Shown piece by piece: positions 23,077 through 34,570 of a stretch of DNA of 64,000 nt. How positions within the stretch are numbered: position 1 is the first letter of the stretch; each line of letters begins with the position of its first letter. The notes below the pieces were generated by a model. That model was not told where the DNA came from. It saw only the letters and a list, made by a program, of their open reading frames with translations, and searched no databases. The DNA is from Hyphodiscus hymeniophilus (Eukaryota > Ascomycota > Leotiomycetes > Helotiales > Hyphodiscaceae), in assembly GCA_016508695.1 (NCBI GenBank), contig VNKQ01000015.1, positions 558,001 through 622,000 of the forward strand, read 5' to 3'. Position numbers and translations under genes: made by a program.

Positions 23077-25122
23077 CTTGACGGTTGTTGATAAAAGCGA
23101 ATGTGGTTTGTTGAAGCGATAGACTTTGAAGAGGAAAAACTGGTAGAATGCTGAGACTTTCTATTTTCAGGATGTGACTTGAAGAAGGATGGGAAGACTC
23201 GGGGAGATGCAACGGTGATATATACCCCCTAACTCTGAATAATCCACTCAAATAACGCCCTAGCACTCACTGGGGACGTAAGTCCGTCGAATAATCAGGT
23301 GGCAGAACTTATCAAGGTGGCCGGGGCGCCACAGCCGCGTAACATGGATCAAAACCAAGGAAAGTTCAGGGACGCAGGGGAGTTGCCAATATTGTCAGGG
23401 GAAAGTGTCAGGGTCAGACTCGTCAATAGATAAGGCTGATGAGCACTGCGGCACGAGAGCTACCTCCGTAAGCTCAAAGCCTTGTGCTAAATCCTTTAGC
23501 TCACCATACTTGTGGATAAATTGGAGAATTTGAGTTCTCATATTGTGTCATATTGGTTGGAATCACTGAATTGCCGTCGTGATTGGTGATGCTGGGTGGT
23601 GGGTTTGCAAGAGGCTGGTAGAGATTGGTACGGTAGAGGCTGGGAGGGGCTAAAGGGGGTTGGAAAGCTGGGAAGTTGGTTGGTAGCGCAACGAGGTGGC
23701 TGTCAGAGTGGCTGAGTTTTTCCAGTTTTTCCAGTTTTCCCACTAGGGACAACTTCGGGCCTGCCGGGTTTCTATTCTGGTAGCACGGTAACTCAATGCG
23801 CATGCTCAACGGCCGTTTCGGGTAATAGTGTCCTGAGAGCCACACGCATATATCCAGAATCTTCTCTCCGTAGTATAAACAAGAGGTTGACACCCGCTCA
23901 ACAGTGGCGTTGAAAGACACAGCGAGAGAGAGAGAAAGAGAGAAGAAATCAAGAAATCAAGGAGGCTGGTAGCCTTCGTAGCGAAGCGAAACAGAAGGGG
24001 GCAAAAGGGGTTGGGGCAACCAACCTCCGGAGCAACCAACGGCCAGCTACAAACACCTCCTGCGCCATTCTAACATAACCGGTTGGGGGGCAACCCAGCC
24101 GTTGTGGAAAAACACAGAGAGGTGGCTACGTAGGTACGGAGTAGGTAGGTTACTACTGTAGTGGGGCCTTACAGTAGATAGCTCGCACGGTCGCTCCATA
24201 GGTGGAAAACTCTGGATCGTTCGATCTCTTTGAGCGACTGAGTGGCCTGTTGCTCACGGACGGGGTCGACCATCGAGGACTCTCACCAGCTTGGGAAAGG
24301 GAAGTCGGTCTTCATGTCAGAGGTCGACAATCAGGATGTTGCATACTTGAACTTGCGACAGCGGAAAAGGCCAGAGTACCCGGAATTCATTTGTTGAATG
24401 GCAGGTCAGTACTTCTGCCGTCCGCGGACTCACGGATAGTCCTCGTGCCGTTCGTCGAAGTTTTCAAGCAAGCAGTATCGAGTTGTCAGGGGGCGGGCCG
24501 AATCAAGCAGCCATGGTTGCTTCAAATCTCCTCTATCGTCCCTGTCCGTTTCACATATATAGCACGAAATGCCCTTGAAATTTGTTGGATACGGAGGCAA
24601 CCTCTGGAAGTCGATGATCATGCAACCCAATTTCACCGCCGCGTACGGTACTACTGTGCGGACTCACTACGGAGGCACCTCGAGTCTAATAATCGTGCTG
24701 CACGATTACACTTTATACGGAGAGGTACAGTAAATGGATGGGATGGCGCACGGACACAACCAAACTGGCTCGGTGCGCAAGGGATCATGGCCAAATTTCG
24801 GCCCCTAGTACAGGTACGGAGTAGATGCAGTCGATGAACGGGGGATCACTTTATGGAAGATTAGCTATTATCTAATTAAGGACAGGCCTCTCCTTTTACC
24901 TCCGAAGCCTGAGGCGTTAGTACTATTCAATTGCTCCCCAGACAATAAGAAAGGTGTTGAGCATCGTGTCCAACGTAGCCGGCATACCAAGTATTCTGGA
25001 TATCCATGATATGAAAGAGGATGCGACAACTACACGAACAAGAAGGGATTGATCCAATAAAATGAAGCATCATCATTGAACAAAAGGAATTCTCCCGAGA
25101 CCAGAGTATGCCATGAATCTAG
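23077..25122. other. Intergenic, no supported gene
   Basis: About 2 kb. Simple-sequence patches include a GA-rich tract near 23920-23945, a repeated TTTTCCAG unit near 23716-23740, and short GTAGG motifs near 24130-24150. A 211-codon plus-strand frame (24202-24837) lacks any motif and is not annotated. Confidence 0.45.
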
Positions 25123-28100
25123 TCACCAGTAACGGCTGCTCTCTTTCTCAGGCGAACTTTTCAAAAAGCCATCTGCATCGTATAGTCCCAAACTGTCCGG
25201 GCGTCCAAATTTGCTGCTCCAATTCTCAGAACGATCCTTAACGGGACTGGTAGGACTGCCATTCATAAGATTTTCTTTGACGTCTTCAACGCCCTCTATC
25301 TTAGCCTTGCTCATGTTCGATTTCCAAGCTGGCAAGCTCTGTGGACTCGGCTGAAGGAGTTGACTCTCATGCCTGATAACTCTGATAGTCGAAGCGGGGG
25401 TGGCGTCAGACCAGCGCTCAACCTTAAGAGGCGAGGCTGTGGATGGCGAGGTAGGGGTCACAACTTCGTTCGTCAACGAATCTAGACGAGTAGACTGCTC
25501 GTCCGAACTTGTAGTCTCGCCCTGTGAGCTCAGAATGGGGAACTTTAAGGTCTCCTCTACGCCCTCTCTTGACTTGACCTGATCCATGTTCGAATCCGGA
25601 ATCTCATTGTTACCCTCCTTCTCCGTCTCCAAACCCTTGTGCTCTTGATCCATATGCTCTTCGCCAAGAAGTTGTTTGGTGACATGCTTCTCAGCAATCT
25701 TGTCGGATTTGCCAGACTGGTGCTTCGAGGTTCTGCTTTTCCTCTGATCATTCATGCCCATGTTCAAGTATGCTTTGCTGCCTCGGCTCTGCCTCTCGGA
25801 TCTGCGACCCAGGTTGGAGGAATTGCGAGATCTTTTGGAAGGTAAGCGAGGTGAGCTTCGACTTTCCTCCTCTTCGCTGGATGCAGTACTGCATCGAGAG
25901 ACTTCGGAGTTCATCCGGCGAAGCATGCCAATTGATTGGTGAAGCAGGGAATCAGTTGGCCCAATCGCATTGTTGGACAGGCCTTTTGGTGGCTCAGAAC
26001 TTCGTAGTTTGAGGTGAGAGGATATTGTCGACGAATTAGTAAGGACTGGTGGAGCTGGAAGACTTTGCGGACCGGTCAGAAGTATGGGTGAGGCTGGTGC
26101 CCGGTTAGTCGCTGTTGATGATAGTGATGGAGGTAGGGAGATGCGGTTTGCCGACTTTCTACTAGGACTAAGCGGAGCGAAGGAAAAGAGGTCCTGTTGC
26201 TGTGGATGAGGAAAAGCAGCAGGGTTATCTTGTTTCTGGTGAAGACGACGTTTACTCAACGAAGAAGACCCCGAGAAGAACTCGTCCTCCGATGTGCGCC
26301 CATCTGAATAGTAGTTCGACACAGCAAGGGTTGGGGAGTAGAATTGGGGAATCATCTCGAACCCTAGTACTGGAGAGTCTTCTAGGGTACTTCGATTCCC
26401 CTCGGGTGGCTCAGGAGTGGAAAGTCCAGGACTTAGAAAGGAGATCGAGAGTGGACGGGTACTAAGTCGATGACTAGAGGTGGAAGGAGGCTTTGGGTTC
26501 GGGCTCTTGGCGGGGTCACTGGTTCGCGTGGGGGCTTTGAAAGGTACATCGAACTTGAATGGCGAGGAGTCTTCTTCTAGATCTTCTGGAAGAGGCGATA
26601 CCTGCTGAGTTTGCGGTAGTAGTGATATTCGGACAACTTTTGACCTTTTGTGACCATTCCTCCTCGAGCCATTTCGGGGAGGGCTTTGTTGCAAACGGGG
26701 TTTTGAAGCGTTTCCTGGCTCCCAATTGAATGGGTTTGGATTTGTGTCCGATTCTATTGAACTCGAAAACGAGACTAGAGTTGAGGATGTTTGGACGTTT
26801 CCAGAGATATTCCGCAGAGGAGATGAGGAGTTTGACACAAGACTTGTAGGTCGTTCTGACGTAGCTTTGTGTCCGAATGTTGCTTGACGCATAACTAATG
26901 GACGTGGGCCATTTATTGCGCTTTGAGGCATAGATCCGCTCTCCACGGCCGAGTAGAAGGGATCGCTTGTCAAAGAATTCCGTGGAGAGCTCTTCGAACC
27001 AGCCTTCTCCTCGGGTGACCCTTGGGAGCTAAGTTTGAGAGCGGATGCTTGGCTATCACCGCGTAATAACGCAGAGAGATCTTCCGCACCTTCAGGGCTT
27101 ACCAAAATCGCATGTCGCCGCGGATTTGTTTTTGTTTTCCTGCTCGGCGATGTAAGGGCTACGGGAATCACGAGATCTGGGGACGTGCCCGCACAGAGAC
27201 TGTCGACTGATTCAATAGAGGGTGTGACTAAAGATCGATATCGCATGGAACGGGGAACGGAACTTCTGACGTCTTTCTTCGTAGGACTGGGAGACGAATT
27301 GAGCGGATCACAGACAGAGCTTGCAACGGTTCCCATATCATTCCCAGCAGGCTCTACAAGTCCCACCCGGCTTTCACTTGCAGCCTTTCGAGGCGTTATG
27401 AGTGTATTGGTAGGTGGTGAGCCCGTGGATCCACCAAAGGTAGTCAAAGTCCGTGACAGGCCATTTCTATGTGCAGCCTTTAGACGCTGGGAGGTTGATC
27501 TTAGAATTGACGATAGTTGATTGACTGATGCAGAACGCTGGTGGTGTGTCGTACGCTTTGGGGTGATATCGAAGTCGCTTGTAGGAAAACGCTGCATATT
27601 CGACTCCTCCGCTGAGACGACAATCTTGGTCTTGGACTTCTTCGAGTGGGTTCTACCCGGCCACTGAGGGCGTTCTGGCGACACCGCGTAACCACCGCCA
27701 CCAACCTGATTCAAGGTAACCATGGACGAGTTCGATTGCAATAAGCGGAGCGGAACATTGGGCATGGAAGCTGCCAAGGGCCAAGAATCTCTGATATTCG
27801 GTATTTTAAATAAACCTTTCTGTGAGAGCCTCCTAGCTTGAGCCTTCGTCATTGGTGGCGAGTCCATCATTGATTCATCTTTAAGCCACTCGTTCGATAC
27901 CTTTGCAGCAGCCTGGTCTGGAGGTAGGATCTGTTTCAAAGGTGGTTCTCGAGAAGGAAGTGAAGGGTTTCGAATTGTTCGCATTGGCACCGCATCGCCC
28001 TTTGTGGCCTCTGCATCAAGGTCCTTGAGCTTCTTCCTTTTAGCTCTGTCTTTTCTGCGGGCCAGGCAAATAGCAATTATAGCTAGTGCAACAGCGAGAG

Positions 28101-28200
28101 CTGTGCCACCGATCGCAAGACCAATTATTCCTGCCAGAGGGAGGGATGTTGTGACAGCTTGCTGTTGCCCAGATGCCGGATCATCTCTGGTCGAAATCAT
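25123..28200 (-). CDS. Large single-pass membrane protein with long disordered cytoplasmic region
   Basis: A single-exon reading frame of 1025 residues from ATG 28198-28200. The N-terminus is short and polar, followed by one hydrophobic segment (about residues 19-46, GIIGLAIGGTALAVALAIIA) and then a strongly basic stop-transfer stretch (RRKDRAKRKK). The remaining 970 or so residues are Ser/Pro/Arg-rich and apparently disordered, with many SP/TP sites. There is no signal peptide, so a type III topology (short N-terminus outside, long tail inside) is likely. I recognise no catalytic domain. Single-pass fungal proteins of this shape include sensors and cortical anchors, but that is inference. 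The frame also runs upstream to a non-ATG codon at 28239; the first ATG is used. Confidence 0.8.
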   Translation of the reverse strand: MISTRDDPASGQQQAVTTSLPLAGIIGLAIGGTALAVALAIIAICLARRKDRAKRKKLKDLDAEATKGDAVPMRTIRNPSLPSREPPLKQILPPDQAAAKVSNEWLKDESMMDSPPMTKAQARRLSQKGLFKIPNIRDSWPLAASMPNVPLRLLQSNSSMVTLNQVGGGGYAVSPERPQWPGRTHSKKSKTKIVVSAEESNMQRFPTSDFDITPKRTTHHQRSASVNQLSSILRSTSQRLKAAHRNGLSRTLTTFGGSTGSPPTNTLITPRKAASESRVGLVEPAGNDMGTVASSVCDPLNSSPSPTKKDVRSSVPRSMRYRSLVTPSIESVDSLCAGTSPDLVIPVALTSPSRKTKTNPRRHAILVSPEGAEDLSALLRGDSQASALKLSSQGSPEEKAGSKSSPRNSLTSDPFYSAVESGSMPQSAINGPRPLVMRQATFGHKATSERPTSLVSNSSSPLRNISGNVQTSSTLVSFSSSIESDTNPNPFNWEPGNASKPRLQQSPPRNGSRRNGHKRSKVVRISLLPQTQQVSPLPEDLEEDSSPFKFDVPFKAPTRTSDPAKSPNPKPPSTSSHRLSTRPLSISFLSPGLSTPEPPEGNRSTLEDSPVLGFEMIPQFYSPTLAVSNYYSDGRTSEDEFFSGSSSLSKRRLHQKQDNPAAFPHPQQQDLFSFAPLSPSRKSANRISLPPSLSSTATNRAPASPILLTGPQSLPAPPVLTNSSTISSHLKLRSSEPPKGLSNNAIGPTDSLLHQSIGMLRRMNSEVSRCSTASSEEEESRSSPRLPSKRSRNSSNLGRRSERQSRGSKAYLNMGMNDQRKSRTSKHQSGKSDKIAEKHVTKQLLGEEHMDQEHKGLETEKEGNNEIPDSNMDQVKSREGVEETLKFPILSSQGETTSSDEQSTRLDSLTNEVVTPTSPSTASPLKVERWSDATPASTIRVIRHESQLLQPSPQSLPAWKSNMSKAKIEGVEDVKENLMNGSPTSPVKDRSENWSSKFGRPDSLGLYDADGFLKSSPEKESSRYW

Positions 28201-29129
28201 GACACTGATGATCGAAAAGGCTGGTCGATTCAGCCACAAGCCGATTCAGTAGAGAAGACCATTCCCCTTCGATAGACAGAAACCGAACAATGAACCTTTG
28301 GCGTGGAAATGTCGAGTCGTTGCGCGAGCTTGAATGTATTTCGAACTTTCGAAAGGCTTTGTTGGATTCCAAAAACAAAACTGCAAAGACAACAAACGAC
28401 ACTCGTCGTGGGGGAAACAAAAAGTCCCGGCTGGAATGCATCGCAGGAGATTACACATTCCACCAAGACTTGACCTACTTGGGCACCTCGCCATGTAAGC
28501 CGCAATTAAATTGCCATTCAAGGACCTCATCTTCCAATTCCTGGAATCCATTGCTTACAGCCTACGCAGGAGCACGGTGGCAACGAAGTGTGTGAGAAGT
28601 GAAGATAGTGACAGGTGGAGGACAAGCATGGGTGAAGTCGTTGAAGGTGGTTGGGATGCGCAACGGTGGCCGGGTCTAACCAAGGCGCAGCCAAGCCTTG
28701 CTCAACCTCATATCACCAGTATCAGCCCTGCTTTCAACAAGACCAAAGCCTCCCAAATCATCTTTCGAACCATTAGTGATTGCAACAGAAATGGGAGCAA
28801 AAAGGGCATCCGCTCGATATCTGCTATGTTTGGTATTTCTCCTAAGAGAAGCAAGAAAAATACAATTGATCCTTTAAAACCTTCAGCACAACCCCGCTAC
28901 CCTGACTCTGGGCCTTGCCTCTACACCATAGGCTTGATCACTCTGCTACTAAGCAACTCACAGGAGCCTGCCAACATTGAATCAGTCTAGCATGAGATTT
29001 TTCTGCAGCGATTTAAAACCTCAGCAGAGCTATAAGTTCCCGAACGATAACAGCGTTGGCTACGAATTCTTGAGAGCATACGCTACGCGATCTAGGAACT
29101 ATTAAAGATGTCATTCTCTTGGTATAAAT
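28201..29129. other. Intergenic, no supported gene
   Basis: Promoter side of the membrane protein gene and 3' side of the GH16 gene. Short frames in both strands lack support. Confidence 0.45.
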
Positions 29130-30307
29130 TCATATGCACATACTTGCAATTGAAGAAATAACCACGGATATCCAAGCCACATTGCCCATTTGTTCCCTTG
29201 TCGCTGCCCCAGTATGATTCGAAATTACCATCGGGCTCCCTATAGCATTCACGTTCTCATCTATGCTGCAAACCGTCTCGCATCCTTTGATGTTTCTATT
29301 CTGCAACAGATCTAAATCTGCAGATCTCTTGCTAGATCCAGAAACGGGTCCAGAGGTGTTGTAAACCATCTCTAACCACTGAAGCTGCAGGTATGCTTCA
29401 TCATAGATGCTCATGTTCCCTGTCCAAGATCCTCCATCACTCCACATGTTCAGAATAATAGTCGCAGGATCCCTAGGAGCCTGAAAACCAATTTCCGCCG
29501 TCATTTGGCCGTTGGCATACCAAGTCGTCTTACCTGGCAGCCAGTCAACCCTATAAGCCACCCATTCTGTCCAATCTTCTCCTCCAGGATTCGTTCCGTT
29601 CACTGTCGCTTGAGGCTCGACGCCACCAGTTGCAGTCTCGGACGGTTGGTTTGTGAATTGTACCATACTCCGTGGCCCTGAAGTCAGGATCTCAATATCT
29701 GCTTCCTGGACATCGCGTGGGTTGGAGGAGGGCAGATATGTGAAAATCCCTGCGCATGCACCTGGGGAGCCTTGGACACGAGCAAGAACTCGCAGGGATA
29801 TGTAGTGGTAATTGTGGGCTATGGTGTCGATTTCGGCGGCGGATTGGAAGGTGGGAAGGCGAGCTGTGCGAAAAGTGAGGTATGTTAAGTAAGCGGAGGA
29901 ATTGTCTGTTGAAGATTCTGAATGAAAGCACTATTAACTACGAAAATGGAGAATATGCTGGGGGTCTTGCCAATATAGACATTATTCGGAGAATTGTACA
30001 TCACCTCTGTGACCCCTTTCCCGAGCATGTCGCTGTTGTTCCAGTTCTCCAGACTCCAAAAACTTGAGAAAGACTCAATGCTGAAATAATCAGAAGTCCT
30101 AGGAGCATTGGCCGTGCTGTTCATGTCTGCTAGGAGTGGTGGAATTGTGGAGGGAGATGTGTCGATATTGCGGAAGTCAAAGAAGCTGTGAGAGGTAAAG
30201 TATCCCGCGGAGGAGCCATTGGTAAGGAAGCAAGAGCAAGAGAGGTTTGAAGGCTGTGCAATGGTAAGTTGGGCCAGCAAAATGGCCAAGATAGCGGAAA
30301 AGAGCAT
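29130..30307 (-). CDS. Secreted glycoside hydrolase family 16 (concanavalin-like) enzyme
   Basis: GH16 enzymes hydrolyse or transglycosylate beta-glucans; fungal members often remodel cell walls. Two exons, 30307-29971 and 29863-29130, give 356 residues. The first carries a signal peptide (MLFSAILAILLAQLTIA) and Cys/Asn-rich start. The second contains FQSAAEID, the catalytic pattern EADIEI (ExDxE), TTWYANGQM and MWSDGGSW, all typical of the jelly-roll core. The C-terminus is hydrophobic (WISVVISSIASMCI), consistent with a GPI signal. The only splice that keeps both halves in frame uses a GC donor (GGCAAG at 29970) with acceptor CACAG, an intron of 107 bp; a GT donor giving the right frame was not found. 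The start was placed at the first ATG, 30307, rather than an upstream TTG. Confidence 0.85.
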
Positions 30308-31199
30308 TGCAATATAGAAGATCAGTGTCAACGGTGATAATATTGTATGTAGGAGGGAAGAAGTGTATGAAGATACAAAGATACGAAGGGTGCCAAAGCC
30401 TGCGCGAGTAGTGAAAAGAAGAAATCTATGTTGAGAGGCTGTGTCCTGTCACGCTACAAGGCGTGTCCTCGGTGCAGACATAAACCATGCCGGAAGTGAT
30501 TGATGTACTTGACCCAAGAAAATCTTCGAGGGGAAATTGAAGGATTGAGAAAATGAAAAATAAAGAAAATGAAGGATTGGGATGCGAAATTGAAGGATAT
30601 TGAAGGAGAGTGCAATCCTGATGATTCGCATAGGAGAAGCCGCCCCCCACATACTAGTGTTGGTCATTAATGCATACGCTGCTGGGCATTGTTGTTCTCA
30701 TGTCGACACGGTTGAAGACAGAGGAAGAATAAGATAAAGAAGATGGTGATGGAAAAGAAGAAGCACTGAGATAATCGAAAGAGGGACTTTATCTTGTTCC
30801 TACCTGAGGTATCTAGTAGGTAGGTAGGTACCCATTTACTAGACTCAGACTGGACTAGATAGGTATGCGCCTAAGGCTAAGCGATGCCAATCATCCCACC
30901 TTGGCCTCAACTGTTAACTAGGGCGCATAAGGTAAGGGAGGCTTTGGCTTTGGCTTTCAGGTTACTTACGAACTCAAAGTCCATCCATGGAGTTGAAGAC
31001 CCAGTGCCCCGATATGTCCGAGCTGGAGCTTGGCATGGACAAAGGAAGATAGTATGATCTCATTCTCAGCTGTCTTATCGATGGAATAGGTAAACAGCTA
31101 ACAGATAAAGATAAGGCCAATGGGCCATATTGCTTTCCCTCTTCCTTTTCTTTCAGTCTACCCAACCATATCTTCCCTTGACTGCAAAACTCACCCAAG
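30308..31199. other. Intergenic between divergent GH16 and SDR genes
   Basis: The divergent promoters must be here. Visible features are a GTAG microsatellite near 30815-30830 and A/G-rich stretches near 30540-30770. No gene is supported. Confidence 0.45.
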
Positions 31200-32210
31200 A
31201 TGCAGCCCTATCCAGAAGCACCTATAAATAATGGTCAGTGTTCTTCCTTACTTCTCTCATTATAAATAACTCATCGATCGCAGGCAGGAATTTCTGCAAG
31301 ACCGTCCATACCGATACCTACCCCGCAATTGACCCCGCAACGAAATCCGATCACACAGGCCACCATGTTTTAATAACAGGAGCTTCGAAAGGGGTAGGAC
31401 GTGCAACGGCTATCTCATTCGCCAAAGCTGGAGCAGCAGGAATAGCTGTCGCAGCACGCTCCGACTTCAATACGCTCGAGAATGAAATCCTGTCCGCAGC
31501 TAAGTCAGCAGGAAAGTCAGCCCCAAAAGTCCTGAAGCTGCAAATGGATGTTCTGAGCTACGAGTCCATCACAGCAGCTGCGAAGCAAATTACAAAGGAA
31601 TTTGGGAAGCTAGACATCTTGATAAATAATGCGGGTTACCTGAGCTCTTTTGAAACGCTCGCAGAAGCAGATATGGGAGAATGGTGGAAGAACTATGAGG
31701 TCAACCTTAGAGGTGTTGCTTGGGTGTCAAAGTTGCTCTTGCCGTTGATGCTGAAAGAAGGGGAAAAGACCATTGTGAATGTCTCGAGTCTAGGTGCACA
31801 TTCCATTGCTGAGGGTGCGAGCGGATATCAAGGAAGCAAATTTGCGTTGCTAAGGTTTACGGAGGCTTTGATGGCTGATCATGGAATGAAGGGGCTATTG
31901 GCTTACACTGTGCACCCATGTGGAGCTCTGACTGAGTTGGCATCCGCGATGCCGGCGAGGATGAGTTTTGGTGAGTTATTAGTTCCTACTTTCAAGTTCT
32001 TACTGCTCAGATTCCACAAATATTAACCTATTGATAGTGTTCACCGACAAGATCGAGATTGCTTCGGACACAATGTGTTTCCTAACTCAAGAAAGGAGAG
32101 AGTGGCTGGCTGGCAGGTTCGTAAGTTGTCCATGGGATATGACGGAGTTTCTGAGCAGGGAGAAGGAGATCGTTGAAGCAGACATGTTGAAGATGAGAAT
32201 GGTTTGGTAG
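31200..32210 (+). CDS. Short-chain dehydrogenase/reductase (classical SDR)
   Basis: An NAD(P)-dependent oxidoreductase. Three exons, 31200-31233, 31284-31970 and 32038-32210, give 297 residues; the tiny first exon (MQPYPEAPINN) is supported by frame and clean splice sites. Motifs: cofactor loop TGASKGVG, basic RSD after the second strand, NNAG, VSSLGAHS with the catalytic Ser, and YQGSK with the Tyr/Lys pair. HPCGALTELA follows as in many SDRs. No signal peptide or membrane segment is visible, so it is probably cytosolic. The last intron has a second usable acceptor (near 32010) that keeps the frame and would add 9 residues. Substrate is unknown. Confidence 0.9.
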
Positions 32211-32876
32211 CTTTAGAGTATATTCTGATACAGATAGTCTATTGTCCAAGATGCCTCTTCGATAAGCACTGTGTATTTTGCTTGCCCGCTTCTTGTTGAT
32301 GACTCGAAAGCGCCATGTATTCTTTGTGGTTGGTTATAGCGATTAAGATTACCTCCTCTTACTTTCTTGTCATCTTGAACATGAATTGTGTGTAAAGAAG
32401 GAGTTTTTGAATGTTTTGTTACTACAGCGTGCATGAGATAACTTGAGCGGCAAGAGTGGCCCTGCATTCCTTCCCTGATCTTTGGTTATACACAACCTTC
32501 AACCAGAAATTCTTCCCTCTCTGTTCTCTGCAGCATTGACAGGCCCCCTTCGGCTGTGCATATTTCCTTCGGGATAGCTACCCAGTTTCAAAGACAGGTC
32601 TTGCAGATCGTGTACAGAGCGACTATCTATTGATGAAACGATCCTCCAATAGCTCAATTAAATCGACCTACATATCCTGCTGCGTATGTTGCTTCTGAAA
32701 CCCGTTCCCGCAGATTCTTTGGTGGATTACTCAGTCTACCAGCGAAGAGCTCCTTTGAGTGTTGATAGATAGGTAAAGCAATGTTATCCTTGCCATTCTA
32801 TTGTGTATTTATCACTCTCCGGCCTTCCACTAAAAGACTCCTCTAGACTGGCACTTCTTGGTTTTGAAATTACAAC
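32211..32876. other. Intergenic, no supported gene
   Basis: 3' region of the SDR gene and promoter of the next gene. No motif, repeat or RNA gene seen. Confidence 0.45.
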
Positions 32877-33611
32877 ATGACTACCCTTCCTCCTTCTCGA
32901 CCTGGTCTCAAGCAAAAGATCTCGATCAAAACAAAAAAGCCCAAAAGCTATCCATCTCCCGTCATAACATCCAACAAGATCAAGTCTGCCAGGAAAATCT
33001 GCGCTTCACAAAAGGCTGAATTCAAAAAGAGCAAGACCGCCGACAGAGCACCCTCGCCATTTCCTCGTCCTGAACCTGTTCGAAACGTCTTCTGCTGCGA
33101 CCAAATTGGCGAAAGTCCACACATTGCCAATCAATTCAAGGATTACTCTTCGCATATTACGCAGTTTGTTAAATTCGCAGTACAGAACCACGGAATGGAG
33201 GCGATTACAATAGTCGACATGGGATGGGAGGGATTGAAAACTGCAGGGTTCATATTACAGCTGAAGAGGGGAACGGTAGCTAAGCTGGAAGCGACAACTA
33301 CGAGAAGGCATACTGGAATGGAGACTGTAGGGGCGAGGAGAGTAAAAAAAGAAGGGGGCCAGGAGGAAGATCGTTTGGAGGAAGCGACGTTTCGATGGGG
33401 TCTTGGCAGATATTTTGCTTTGGCAGATGTGGGAAGTGCAGAGTTCATAGAGTTGTTGGTGAACGATCTGCATATCCCGGATGGCTTTGAGAACGTACTT
33501 GGAGGATGTATGGAGCTACAGTGTAAGATTGAGGGTCACCAGCATAATGTATTTCAAGTCGAGGTTTGGGAGTCAGCTGCAGTTTATGAGAGACAGGTTT
33601 CAAGGAAATAG
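32877..33611 (+). CDS. Unrecognised protein, basic N-terminus
   Basis: A single-exon ATG frame of 244 residues. The first 65 residues are Lys/Ser/Pro-rich and basic (KQKISIKTKKPK), possibly disordered or a nuclear signal. The remainder looks folded, with alternating hydrophobic strands (EAITIVDMGWEGLKTAGFIL and NDLHIPDGFENVLGGCMELQ). I do not recognise a family. It converges with the minus-strand gene at 33902-34554, leaving 290 bases between their stops. Support is the frame length and protein-like composition only. Confidence 0.55.
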   Translation: MTTLPPSRPGLKQKISIKTKKPKSYPSPVITSNKIKSARKICASQKAEFKKSKTADRAPSPFPRPEPVRNVFCCDQIGESPHIANQFKDYSSHITQFVKFAVQNHGMEAITIVDMGWEGLKTAGFILQLKRGTVAKLEATTTRRHTGMETVGARRVKKEGGQEEDRLEEATFRWGLGRYFALADVGSAEFIELLVNDLHIPDGFENVLGGCMELQCKIEGHQHNVFQVEVWESAAVYERQVSRK

Positions 33612-33901
33612 ACTTCATTGATCTATGGAGCTGAGACTATTCTCAAGAGACAAGCATTTCCACCCCTCAAGAAGCATAATTCCGGTTCGCATTCGTGCAG
33701 CCTGTAATTTGTGCATTCTCCTAGACTGAGTGATTAGCGGCTGTCTGAATTTGGATAGGAACCTAGGAGCTCACATAAATCTTAAGAGGTTGGCTGGTCT
33801 GGAGCAAGTGACTGGTATTCCGGATGTTCTGGTGCCTCAGAGAGAATTAGCATGCTATCAAAATTTAAATGCGATTCTGATCACTCACAGTGGCGTATGG
33901 T

Positions 33902-34554
33902 TCAAGACTTAGAGCTATGCTCTTCTTCATCGACTTTTGGTGCAGCGGTCTTGACCTTAGGGTCTTCAACCGTCCACTTGCCCTTAAACATCTGCGAAAG
34001 CAGACACCTGCAGCACTGAGTCTTCCGAGTTCCGAACCTCGTCTCCGGGCTCTGATAAGGCTCCACAAAGAAGTCTGACGGAACACCCTTTCTACGACAC
34101 TTCGAGCAAGCCAAAGAAGCGGTCCCAACGGTAGTTCCACGAGGTGGCAAGAACACCGTGGCCTCCCGAGAGACCTTCCCGATCTCTTCGACGACGATAC
34201 ACTTCGTCATCCCTCCTTCAATAGGGCCAATCACTAAGACGGTGTACTGTCCAAAGACAGTTTTGATGGTAGCCTGGCATAAGTGTTAGCTCTGAGTATT
34301 GAAGGCAGGAAACTCTCGTTGTGGAGTAATACCGGGTTGTCTATAATAGCCTGTGTAGCAGTGGTCTTGTTGATGATGACAAAGGCTGCATGGTCTACTG
34401 CCTGGGCAGGCGTCTGTATGGGTGGTACGTTAGATCGCTCTTCATTGTGAACATCCGACTTCTTGCGCGTGTGAACAGCAAATCCTGCTGCTTCGAGCTC
34501 CTCCCGAAAATCCTCCGCAACATCGGGGTTGCCATAAGCTAGTGGACTAGACAT
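33902..34554 (-). CDS. Unrecognised protein with paired CxxC motifs
   Basis: Exons 34554-34333 and 34273-33902, around a 59-bp intron (GTATTA...GCCAG), give 197 residues. The N-terminal part resembles a small alpha/beta unit (DVAEDFREELEAAGFAVHTR, then HAAFVIINKTTATQAI). The C-terminal half carries CSKC and about 30 residues later CCRC, which could bind one zinc ion, and ends in an acidic/basic tail. The family is not recognised. The remarkable feature is upstream: on the same strand the leader appears to consist of four tandem, mutually homologous introns (34571-35260) with micro-exons, so the mature 5' leader would be assembled from 14-16 nt pieces. The ATG at 34554 lies 16 nt after the last acceptor. 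Confidence 0.7.
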
Positions 34555-34570
34555 CTTATCTTTTTGCTAT

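Noticed and set aside
24202..24837. 211-codon plus-strand frame as a gene
   Set aside because: No motif, no signal peptide, irregular composition and no linked exons; treated as chance.
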